In this document: in pieces, positions 55,501 through 59,599 of the stretch
Numbering within the stretch: the first letter of the stretch is position 1
Layout: each line of letters opens with the position of its first letter
DNA from: Tridacna crocea
Lineage: Eukaryota > Mollusca > Bivalvia > Cardiida > Cardiidae
Length of the DNA stretch: 64,000 bases
Direction of reading: 5' to 3'
NCBI GenBank assembly: GCA_943736015.1
Contig: OX031072.1
Coordinates: 6,289,501 to 6,353,500, forward strand
Position numbers and translations under genes: made by a program
Notes under the pieces: generated by a model
The model's database searches: none
Seen by the model: only the letters and a program-made list of their open reading frames with translations
What the model was told of the DNA's origin: nothing

Positions 55501-57101
55501 TATTCCCTGGCTGAATGTACTGGTACTTGATTCTCTAGGGGTTAAAGAAAGTGGGGAAATATGACAAAATAATGTAAAAAAACAACAACATACAGTGTTG
55601 TGGCAAACCGGATCTGTCTATATGCAAATTTGGTGCAGGAATATGGCAGCACCTAACTCTTCACCGAACAGGCCCAAGTTTTAACAAACTTCAGTAAAAA
55701 GCTCTTCGAAAATATCGTGGGAAATTTAGAAAACACTCATAACCAGCATTTTCTCCTTTTCCCACAATGTTTTCAACCCTCTGAAAGACTAATACCATTA
55801 TTTAAGCCTTAGTTAAATTTGCATCTGGAGATGCTTTTAATTTGGACGAGATTTTGTCATGTGGTAAAGAGTATAAATGTGAAAAATGACAGTTGTCCCT
55901 GATTCCCTGGGTGAATTGAAGAAGAGATAGGTGTAAATGAGCAACTACTGTAGTTTGATCCTTTACCAAACAGTCCCTGGTTTTAATGACCCGCAGAAAG
56001 AAGCCTTCTGAAAACATTGTGGGAAAAGTGAAAAAATGCTGGTAACCAGCATTTTCTTCTTTTCCAATAATGTTTTCTACTCTGCTAAAGTCAAGATTCA
56101 ATTTTTGAGTCATGGTTATTTTGTTATATGCAAATGTTTTCAGTTTGGACAAGTCTGAATTATTATCGTTTGATAAAGAGTTAAGACTTAAATTACCCTT
56201 TATCAAAATGACAAGTTTTAGACTTCTCTAAATTGAAAGCATCTACAGACTGACAATTCTAGAGTGATAAGATGAATTGGAGTTCCTTAACCCATTACCA
56301 AACAATCCAGACTTTTCACGACCCTGAGAAAGAAGCCTTTTGAAAACATTGTAGGAAAAGGAGAAAATGCTGGTAACCAGCATTTTCTCCTTTTCCCACA
56401 ATGTTTTCTACCCTGCTGGAAACAAATTTCAATTTTTGAATTACGTTTATTTTGTCGTCTGCAAAGGCTTTCAATTTGGACCAGTCTAAAATTTTGTCAT
56501 TTGGTAGAGTTAACTCAATATCAAACAACAAAACTTTCGACTCGTCCAAATAGAAAGCATTTGCAGATAACAAAATAACAGTGACTAAAAATTCGAGATT
56601 TGTTTTATGCAGGGTAGAAAACATTGTTGGAAAAGGAGAAAATGCTGGTTTCCAGCATTTTCTCCTTTTCCCCAATGGGTTCTATAGGCTTCTTTCTCTG
56701 GATCGTCAAAAGTAGGGATTGTGTTGTAATGGGTTTACAGGGTATAGAGCATATTTTATGAAAGCAGAAAATGCTGTTTTTCTAGGGATTGTTTACCCTT
56801 TACCAAACAATCCCTGGTTTTTACAACCCAGAGATAGAAGACTTTTGAAAACTTTGTGGGAAAAGGAGAAAATTAAGGTTAAAATGAGTAACAAAATAAC
56901 TTACTTCAGAAATGTAATAATTCCAACTTTAGCTATGTTATTCTGTATTAATGTCCAGCTCTCCTTTAAGAGATTTTCCTGTTCTACGGACACAACAGGT
57001 TCAGGTGCCTGTGGATCAAAGCTCACTCTATGTCTAATACTATTAATATTTCCATTGACATGTTCATTTAAAGCTTTTTCTTTTGTGTGTTTATGTCCCA
57101 T
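22421..57101 (-). CDS. Globin gene, three exons, 185 aa
   Basis: Seen: exons 57101-56905, 32380-32155 and 22555-22421 join in frame (197+226+135 bases) to 185 codons plus stop, with donors GTAAGT at both introns and acceptors TTTTCAG and TTTTTCAG. The product has an N-terminal extension of about 38 residues, then helix A (LLKESWTLIQ), CD1 Phe78, distal E7 His98 in LRAHALRVMG, proximal F8 His130 in LGIRHKNY, and G-H helices (LMGPQFIQSI, AWCKLFELM). Known: introns at B12.2 and G7.0 are the ancestral pair in animal globins. The 32-residue E7-F8 spacing matches neuroglobin rather than haemoglobin beta, but the neuroglobin E11.0 intron is absent. Inferred: a heme-binding, O2-reactive intracellular globin; the extended N-terminus recalls globin X, though His at position 3 argues against myristoylation. 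Start chosen for its ACCATGG context. A possible ATTAAA poly(A) signal lies on the minus strand at 22305-22300. Subtype is not certain; globin identity is. Confidence 0.93.
22589..22999 (-). repeat. Two A-type MITEs in globin intron 2
   Basis: 22589-22775 and 22772-22999, sharing a TTAA, the first lying 33 bp from the exon 3 acceptor. The second shows ACACTGTAGG against CCCACAGTGT in its arms. Confidence 0.85.
23171..23475. repeat. B-type MITE plus A-type left fragment
   Basis: 23171-23398 is a reverse B-type copy; 23395-23475 is an A-type left end sharing its TTAA. Confidence 0.85.
23494..23691. mobile_element. GGGCC-GTATTTACC foldback MITE
   Basis: About 198 bp and inverted throughout: GGGCCGGTATTTACCAACTA at the left, AGTGGGTGAATAGGGGC at the right, centre CTGATTGGCTTAACCGAATGGTTTAGCCAATCAG split near 23585. 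Related pieces are at 17440, 45785 and 59250. Confidence 0.8.
23697..23820 (+). repeat. 67-bp direct tandem duplication
   Basis: GTCTAACAATAGAGATAGAA begins at 23697 and again at 23764, with very few differences across the unit. Confidence 0.85.
23830..24730. other. Intronic stretch without recognised gene
   Basis: A worn D-type fragment (GTAGGTCAAGATTGGACA) lies near 24080; otherwise nothing supported. Confidence 0.4.
24735..26137 (+). mobile_element. Tandem-repeat element, ATACGCC...CTCTTGT type
   Basis: Starts TTTTTATACGCCAGTCGAAG, then a GC-rich CGGGCGGGCGGGCGGC stretch, then eight units of about 155-160 bp (CATATCTCCAAAACTATAC...GGGGGAGTGCAGTGCACA), and ends GGGCGTATCTTGCGACAG, TTTGCCGCTCTTGT. 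The units are far more alike than those of the 7491 copy, so this array is younger. Confidence 0.8.
26180..26366. mobile_element. CAGAGCTCCAG-type MITE
   Basis: Ends CAGAGCAGCTCCAGATAG and CTTATCTGGAGCTCTG, with the ACTCATTAGAATTTTCTC centre. Confidence 0.8.
26505..26732 (+). repeat. C-type palindrome MITE
   Basis: Arm GTGGGAAAAGAAGAAATTGC facing its exact complement round CTCGTAATGAG; TTAA at both ends. Confidence 0.9.
26949..27161 (+). repeat. A-type palindrome MITE, one arm shortened
   Basis: TTAA ends intact; the inner part of the first arm and the loop are deleted. Confidence 0.75.
27437..27950. repeat. Three A-type MITEs joined at TTAA
   Basis: 27437-27634 (reverse, arm lost), 27631-27844 (forward) and 27841-27950 (left segment only). 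Confidence 0.8.
28073..28299 (+). repeat. B-type palindrome MITE, TTAA ends worn
   Basis: Arms match the B pattern, but the arm ends differ (ACACTGTGGC against GCCACAATGT), an unsymmetrical copy. Confidence 0.8.
28300..29542. repeat. Run of six A-type MITEs
   Basis: 28300-28418, 28415-28639, 28636-28979 (with about 120 bp of foreign sequence in the left segment), 28976-29116 (one arm deleted), 29113-29341 and worn 29400-29542. The first five are linked by shared TTAA sites. Confidence 0.85.
29551..29873 (+). repeat. tRNA-derived SINE
   Basis: A box TAGCGCTGTTGGTAGCG, B box GGGTTCGATCCC, a body of about 230 bp and an (AATC)n tail. A reverse piece of the same body is at 32745-32895. Confidence 0.85.
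29915..30380. repeat. Worn A-type and D-type MITE pieces
   Basis: 29915-30050 keeps a palindrome remnant; 30315-30380 is a D-type core (GTGTAGATACAAGATCACAT). Between them no feature is seen. Confidence 0.55.
30450..30906. repeat. Two A-type MITEs, opposite orientation, shared TTAA
   Basis: 30450-30681 (forward) and 30678-30906 (reverse). The second has ACACTGTAGG against CCCACAGTGT. Confidence 0.85.
31034..31540 (+). mobile_element. Tandem-repeat element, TAGCTCACC type, 3' truncated
   Basis: Opens with a terminal hairpin: GCTCACCTGAGCAC facing GTGCTCATGGTGAGC. Then GGGCCAATCTTGATGAAACT and two units with GCCCCAGGGGTC/GCCCCTGGGGTC. It breaks off in the right half of an A-type MITE. Confidence 0.7.
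31540..31611 (+). repeat. A-type MITE right half
   Basis: Only the outer part of the second arm and the right segment up to GGGAAAGGGTTAA. Confidence 0.75.
31846..32091 (-). repeat. A-type palindrome MITE beside globin exon 2
   Basis: Complete, reverse; lies 57 bp past the exon 2 donor within intron 2. Confidence 0.85.
32155..32380 (-). CDS. Globin exon 2 (helices B-G, heme pocket)
   Basis: One base completes codon 66, followed by 75 codons from LFETHPEVQDVF to KIEYVD. It holds CD1 Phe (residue 78), E7 His (98), E11 Val (102) and the F8 proximal His (130), so the whole heme pocket sits here. The acceptor is TTCTCTTTTCAG just above 32380; the donor GTAAGT is at 32154-32149. A palindrome MITE begins 57 bp past the donor. 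Confidence 0.93.
32745..32895 (-). repeat. SINE body fragment, reverse
   Basis: Matches the body of the 29551 SINE on the other strand (CCATTGTCGAAATAATGGTC); tRNA head absent. Confidence 0.65.
32973..33360. repeat. Chimeric A-type MITE and tRNA-like piece
   Basis: 32973-33275 has a left segment, a broken core, then a second half in reverse order, as if two copies had fused. 33275-33355 holds a worn tRNA-like sequence (GATTTGATCCCCAGC). Confidence 0.6.
33361..34172. other. Intronic stretch without recognised gene
   Basis: AT-rich; a piece near 33905-33955 ends TTTTGCTGTTTGGTAAAG like an A-type tip. Nothing else. Confidence 0.4.
34173..34606. repeat. C-type and A-type MITEs sharing TTAA
   Basis: 34173-34400 is a C-type copy; 34397-34606 is A-type reverse with a hybrid palindrome (AAAGTGCTCGTAACAAGC). 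Confidence 0.85.
34616..36301 (-). mobile_element. Tandem-repeat element with terminal hairpin, about ten units
   Basis: Reverse orientation: ACAAGAGGGCCATGATGGCC at the left, about ten units of about 145 bp (GACCTAGTGACCTAGTTTTT), then the hairpin GCTCACCATGAGCAC/GTGCTCAGGTGAGC and CTAATAAAA. Open frames of 66-119 codons on the minus strand are periodic repeats of the unit, not genes. Confidence 0.8.
36349..37960. repeat. Scattered A-type pieces
   Basis: 36349-36423 (right half), about 36870-37040 (worn), 37062-37200 (reverse), 37585-37820 (reverse, near complete) and 37820-37960 (core). A D-type core is at about 37322-37370. Between 36424 and 36868 nothing is seen. Confidence 0.65.
38442..38890. 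repeat. Two A-type MITEs
   Basis: 38442-38670 forward (CCCTTTCCC variant) and 38727-38890 reverse, right end lost. Confidence 0.8.
39000..39490 (+). repeat. Two A-type MITEs
   Basis: 39000-39214 and 39296-39490, both forward; the second lost its left tip. Confidence 0.8.
39590..39775 (-). repeat. tRNA-derived SINE, reverse
   Basis: On the minus strand: GTCGTGAGGTAGAGC, then GAGTTCGATACC as B box. Tail not clear. Confidence 0.6.
39826..40930. repeat. A-type MITE split by a tandem-repeat element
   Basis: 39826-39893 is an A-type fragment and 39893-39960 a D-type end. The A-type copy 39957-40930 is interrupted in its second palindrome arm by the element at 40092-40868. Confidence 0.75.
40092..40868 (+). 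mobile_element. Tandem-repeat element inserted in a palindrome
   Basis: Starts ATATGCCTGACGAAGACGGG, has three to four units of about 150 bp (ATAACTTTGTCATCTCTAGT), and ends CGTATCTTGCGACAATTTGC, CGCTCTTGT. Host sequence TTTTGTCATTTTT on one side and TTCACAATG on the other shows insertion into a T run with no obvious longer duplication. Confidence 0.8.
40991..41425. repeat. B-type MITE inserted in an A-type MITE
   Basis: The B-type copy 41143-41375 sits between CAAATTCCATCAT and CCAAACTTAGC of a worn reverse A-type copy, with TTAA on both sides. Confidence 0.8.
41426..41920. other. Intronic stretch without recognised gene
   Basis: No repeat or frame supported. Confidence 0.4.
41921..42133. 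repeat. D-type TTAA MITE, complete
   Basis: 213 bp with TTAACCC/GGGTTAA tips. Core AGATCAGACTGCACATTATG facing TGTGCAGTCTGATCTTGATC. Best copy of this family here. Confidence 0.85.
42290..42899. repeat. Two A-type MITEs, one strongly diverged
   Basis: 42290-42500 has a different palindrome (AAAGAGCAAAATGCTGGTCA / CATCAGCATTTGATCCCTTT); 42663-42899 is an ordinary forward copy. Confidence 0.7.
43130..43320 (+). repeat. SINE body fragment
   Basis: Resembles the 3' part of the 5115 SINE (GAGAAAGCCAGGAAA, GCTGCTAAAAGTGTGTTAAA); head missing. Confidence 0.55.
43284..43754. repeat. 125-bp direct repeats, TTAA-bounded, flanking a MITE
   Basis: 43284-43408 and 43630-43754 are the same 125 bp (one difference seen), each bounded by TTAA. 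Between them is a complete forward A-type MITE (43409-43629) whose outer TTAAs are the inner TTAAs of the repeats. Confidence 0.9.
43755..44550. other. Intronic stretch without recognised gene
   Basis: Two facing open frames near 43890-44180 on opposite strands; neither has recognisable content. Confidence 0.35.
44551..45095. repeat. Foldback element, ATTTATTTCAT type, second copy
   Basis: Arms AAAGATCGAAATTTATTTCA and its complement round GTGGTGCAGCCACGAG, then the same tail as at 20180-20440. Confidence 0.75.
45112..45395 (+). repeat. A-type MITE carrying an extra palindrome
   Basis: TTAA ends intact. Within the left segment lies a separate perfect palindrome at 45230-45263, GCAGGGATCTTATATA facing its complement with a 2-bp gap, absent from other copies. 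Confidence 0.85.
46080..47280. other. Unplaced interior with TTACCCCACCCA motif
   Basis: TTACCCCACCCA or close forms occur at about 46090, 46258 and 46428. No reading frame of note. Confidence 0.4.
47281..48245 (-). mobile_element. Tandem-repeat element with terminal hairpin, reverse
   Basis: ACAAGAAGGACATTGGCCCT at the left; four to five units of about 150 bp (GGTAGAGGTCCACTAGGA); then hairpin GCTCACCTTTAGCAC/GTGCTAAGGTGAGC before TAAAA. Same type as 31034. Confidence 0.75.
48262..48325. repeat. CA-rich simple repeat
   Basis: Imperfect ACACCC/ACACAT repeats directly beside the preceding element. Confidence 0.8.
48433..49728 (+). mobile_element. Tandem-repeat element, TAGCTCCACTGG type, duplicated 3' end
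   Basis: Starts TTTTAGCTCCACTGGTCGAA, has diverged units with GCCCCACCCCAAGGGTC-like segments, and ends GGGCCATCATGACCATCTTGT at 49529. A second copy of the last about 110 bp ends GGCCATTATGACCCTCTTGT at 49728. Confidence 0.7.
50646..50780 (-). repeat. C-type palindrome MITE, one side only
   Basis: Palindrome with AAATTGCTTTTTACGAGC centre and a CAGGGCTTGTTTGAGAAAGG right side; left segment missing. Confidence 0.75.
50944..51156 (-). CDS. Unassigned 70-codon frame in globin intron 1
   Basis: Contains LDSLVQDVCNRSKHTRVYIL and GDAVYMPGKKNTWNRFMIDS, and ends at TAA-type stop after KRKALIFL. It reads like protein, is on the globin strand, and has a stop just upstream of its first ATG. I do not recognise it; it may be a processed fragment, a stray exon or chance. 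Confidence 0.2.
   Translation of the reverse strand: MPMIKEKGALDSLVQDVCNRSKHTRVYILSPKGEKDKFGDAVYMPGKKNTWNRFMIDSSPEIKRKALIFL
51395..51788 (-). repeat. A-type MITE interrupted by a tRNA-like piece
   Basis: 51395-51610 (reverse) and 51717-51788 (its right end). Between them lies a worn SINE head (AATCTCAGTTGGTAGCATGC). Confidence 0.7.
51838..53006. mobile_element. Harbinger-like non-autonomous element, 1169 bp
   Basis: Inverted ends TACCCCCATTCCACTAGGCC / GGCCTAGTGGAATGGGGGTA continue inward through GCGATC-ACGGCGCTCTG. A 3-bp duplication TTA flanks it (51835-51837, 53007-53009), as PIF/Harbinger elements make. The interior repeats GCGATATGA-GCGCTC at about 35-bp intervals. No transposase; a SINE is inside. 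Confidence 0.75.
52341..52665 (+). repeat. tRNA-derived SINE inside the Harbinger-like element
   Basis: Head GACCGGTAGTGCAGATGG with B box GAAGTTCGATACCTGG; ends in a CATCATATCATCATTT tail. Confidence 0.7.
53411..53606. mobile_element. CAGAGCTCCAG-type MITE
   Basis: 196 bp, flanked by TCAGAT on both sides (53405-53410, 53607-53612), a likely target duplication. Confidence 0.8.
53716..54300. repeat. Three A-type MITEs
   Basis: 53716-53944 forward, 53941-54113 reverse (shared TTAA, first half lost), 54148-54300 reverse without right end. Confidence 0.8.
54587..55345. repeat. A-type MITEs around a worn SINE
   Basis: 54587-54752 (worn, right segments on both sides), about 54870-55000 worn reverse SINE head (GGGTTTGATTCC on the minus strand), 55005-55120 (half) and 55117-55345 (reverse, shared TTAA). 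Confidence 0.7.
55346..55650. other. Intronic stretch without recognised gene
   Basis: Nothing supported. Confidence 0.4.
55651..56876. repeat. Run of A-type MITEs up to globin exon 1
   Basis: 55651-55874, 55956-56184, fragment 56190-56280, 56287-56513 and 56510-56737 (shared TTAA, opposite orientation), and 56791-56876, which stops after the first arm 22 bp short of the exon 1 donor. Confidence 0.8.
56905..57101 (-). CDS. Globin exon 1 (N-terminal extension, helices A-B)
   Basis: Encodes residues 1-65 plus two bases of codon 66 (Asn). It starts MGHKHTKE in a strong ACCATGG context and carries a polar extension before the helix-A core SWTLIQNNIAKVG. The donor GTAAGT occupies 56904-56899. 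A truncated palindrome MITE ends only about 22 bp beyond the donor. An upstream ATG at 57142 opens a 24-codon frame that overlaps this start out of frame, if the transcript reaches that far. Confidence 0.9.
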
Positions 57102-57297
57102 GGTAAAATTTTGCTGCCACGGTATAAATGTATATGAGCCATGATTTGTGACAAGGGGGCTTTATGCACAGATCTTGGTAATACATTACTGCATATACCA
57201 AGCAAGCTTCGCAGTATTATAGATCCATAAAATCTGATAGATGTAACATAACTTACTGAATCATTGGATGCAAACTAGTGCATATAACAGACCTCCA

Positions 57298-57479
57298 GAT
57301 AAGAGGGAGTGATGGTACTCTAAATTCATTATTTCTTTTCCAAACCCTATGTTGTGGGTACTCATTAGAATCGTCTCAATGAGACGATTCTAATGAGTAC
57401 CGACATCATAGGGTTTAGTAGATAATAAGTAATAATTTCAATTGTGAAATCAAACTCACTGCCTCTATCTGGAGCTCTG
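57298..57479. mobile_element. CAGAGCTCCAG-type MITE upstream of the globin start
   Basis: 182 bp, centre AGAATCGTCTCAATGAGACGATTCT, about 200 bp upstream of the globin ATG. CATATAA and CATTTAA flank it. Confidence 0.8.
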
Positions 57480-57756
57480 CATTTAATATGCAAAAATTAA
57501 CTGAAAGCAAAAAGTTTTGGCCTAGGTCAGCCTCCGTGAACTGTGCAGCCTGAGCAAGGTGGATACTTTTTGCAGATGCACTAAGCCCCCTTTTTACACA
57601 TGTATTATAATATACTGGAATAATTATTTTTAAAATTATACATGTATTCCGTGACTTATTACTATGTGATCACAAAGATAGTATCATTGGACCCTATATA
57701 AATGGATCGAACCAATACTTCTTTCTGGTGGAAACAGTGTTCAATACTTTTTTGAT

Positions 57757-58581
57757 CTTACTCTTTACCAAACAATCCTGTTTTTTGATAACCATGAAGA
57801 GACTGGCTTTTAAAAACATTGTGAGAAAAGAAAAAAAAAACTGCTGGTTACAAGTATTTTCTACTTTTCCCACAATGCTTTCTGCCCTTTCACCAACAAA
57901 CTCAATCCAAGCTTTGATTCACAGTTAATTCAGGGATTAATATTTGCTGCCTCGGAATTTCTTGAAGTCATAAATCTTGTACTTAAGAGGTTTATTCTAG
58001 CAGTGTAAATATCAGTGATATATCCCAAGACAAGGACAGAAAACAGTAGATTTAGATTTTTTATGGTAAAGTAGCAGCTCTGTTTTTTGGGTTTTTTTTT
58101 TCCATGGTTAAAGACAATTTGTGATTTTGTCACTAAAATTCCAGTCATAGTCAGGAACAAATATTTTCAAAAAGATGTTTGTGAAGGAAAGGTGAACCCA
58201 AGCCCACGTTATAAATATTTAATTATTTGTATAGGACCACGAAAACAGGCTGTTTTGTCTAAAATCTTTAAGGTTAGTAATGGGAAAACTGTGCAAGAAT
58301 ATCAGACAAGTCACACCGTTGGTATTGTCCATTATAAAAGTGGATGACACACTAAATGTGACTTAATACTTTACCAAACAGTCTTAACTTTTAATGAATC
58401 TGGTGGAGAAGTCTTGAAAACATGGAGGGAAAAGGAGAAAATGCTGGTAACCAGCATTTTCTCCTTTTCCCTTCAATGTTTTCTCTTTAACAGACAGAAA
58501 TCCCCATTTGAGCCACCTATAATTTGTCGTCTGCAAATGCTTTCAATTTGAACCTAAGAATTTATGATTTGGTAGAGTTAA
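57757..58581 (-). repeat. Two A-type MITEs upstream of the globin gene
   Basis: 57757-57925 (worn) and 58373-58581 (good palindrome), both reverse. Between them no gene is recognised. Confidence 0.75.
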
Positions 58582-59010
58582 AATCTAAATGATGGGATTT
58601 GCCACTGAAAAGCTTTTGTCATAACTTTTTCTATAACTTCCTCCTTGTGGGATTGTGAAAGCATGGGATGGTTAGCTATAATGAGTTTTCAAATTTATAG
58701 GTCTGAAAATAAGCATTTTTTGAAATTCACCTTCAAAAAACATCAAGGTTACATTTCTTTAAGTCAATTATACACATTAAAAGCATTCAATGGTAATGAC
58801 TTTCTTTGTTTGCTTGGCTAGAAGTGAATTATTTGAAGTTATTATTGTATCGTGGATCCTGTTACCATAATCTATAATGCATGAGAAATTGTAGAAGCAG
58901 TCAATAAGTCAGTAATATTTACCTGGTAACTTCATATTTGAAGTTTGTACTCGGAATTGAGAATGCCTTTGAGGGAAAGAACATAAAGTTTGGAGATACA
59001 GCTTAAAATT

Positions 59011-59221
59011 CTAACTCTTAATAATGCAATCTGAATGTAAATGACCCTGAGAAGGAAAACTTTTGAAAACACTGATCAGCATTTTCCCCATTTAGAACCA
59101 TGTGTTCAATTCTTTCACAGAAAAAGATTTATCATGTGAGCAACATCTTATTTGTCATTTGCAAAAGTGTTCAGTTTGGACAAAATTAATGTTGAAATTT
59201 CCTCAACTGGTAAGGAGTTAA
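59011..59221 (-). repeat. A-type MITE with deleted palindrome
   Basis: Outer segments present, but the palindrome is reduced to GAAAACACTGATCAGCATTT. Confidence 0.65.
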
Positions 59222-59249
59222 ATAAAAACAAATCGCCATAATTGAACCA

Positions 59250-59365
59250 ATCCTGCCTCCCAAATTGGAAAGTACCACAACTTCTGATTGGCTAAGCCAT
59301 TTTGATTGGCTAAACCAAATGGTTTAGCCAATCAGAAGATGAATTACTTTCCAATCTGTTCATGT
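59250..59365. mobile_element. Core of the GGGCC-GTATTCACC MITE beside the gypsy LTR
   Basis: CTTCTGATTGGCTAAGCCAT facing AATGGTTTAGCCAATCAGAA within TTGGAAAGTA/TACTTTCCAA-like arms; outer tips missing. Confidence 0.6.
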
Positions 59366-59390
59366 AAAAATAGACTGCGTTTCCCAACGC

Positions 59391-59581
59391 TGTCAACTGT
59401 GACGTATATACGTTTACGCTTTGATAGTCATCCTATATAACATACTGATTACTGTATGTATTCATAGCCAGTTTAGATACTCTCCAGTTTGGAGGTTGGA
59501 GGGAAATAAAAACGTTGATTAATCGTAGTCAAGTCTTCTTGTTAATAACTCACTTTAATGAGTTAAGTAGAATACGATACA
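59391..59581 (+). repeat. 5' LTR of the gypsy element
   Basis: Starts TGT and ends ACA. It holds a TATATAA box near 59433 and an AATAAA signal near 59504, in the order expected for U3-R-U5. The left boundary is a choice based on the TG start and could shift by some bases; the right boundary is fixed by the primer site. Confidence 0.75.
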
Positions 59582-59598
59582 TGGTGACAGAAGTGAGA
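59582..59598 (+). other. Primer binding site
   Basis: TGGTGACAGAAGTGAG abuts the LTR end. It begins with the TGG that pairs with a tRNA CCA tail and resembles the tRNA-Leu-type site I recall from some mollusc and other gypsy elements (TGGTGTCAGAAGTGGGA); the tRNA assignment is an inference. Confidence 0.6.
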
Positions 59599-59599
59599 T

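Noticed and set aside
56719-57144. Plus-strand 141-codon frame over globin exon 1
   Set aside because: It is the antisense shadow of the globin exon plus a MITE piece.
3121-59221. CRISPR-like array of palindromic repeats
   Set aside because: The repeats are dispersed, in both orientations, about 230 bp with TTAA ends, and the setting is eukaryotic.
3121-59221. Palindromes as microRNA precursors
   Set aside because: Hairpins would form, but their copy number and TTAA ends identify MITEs; nothing in the sequence shows a processed small RNA.
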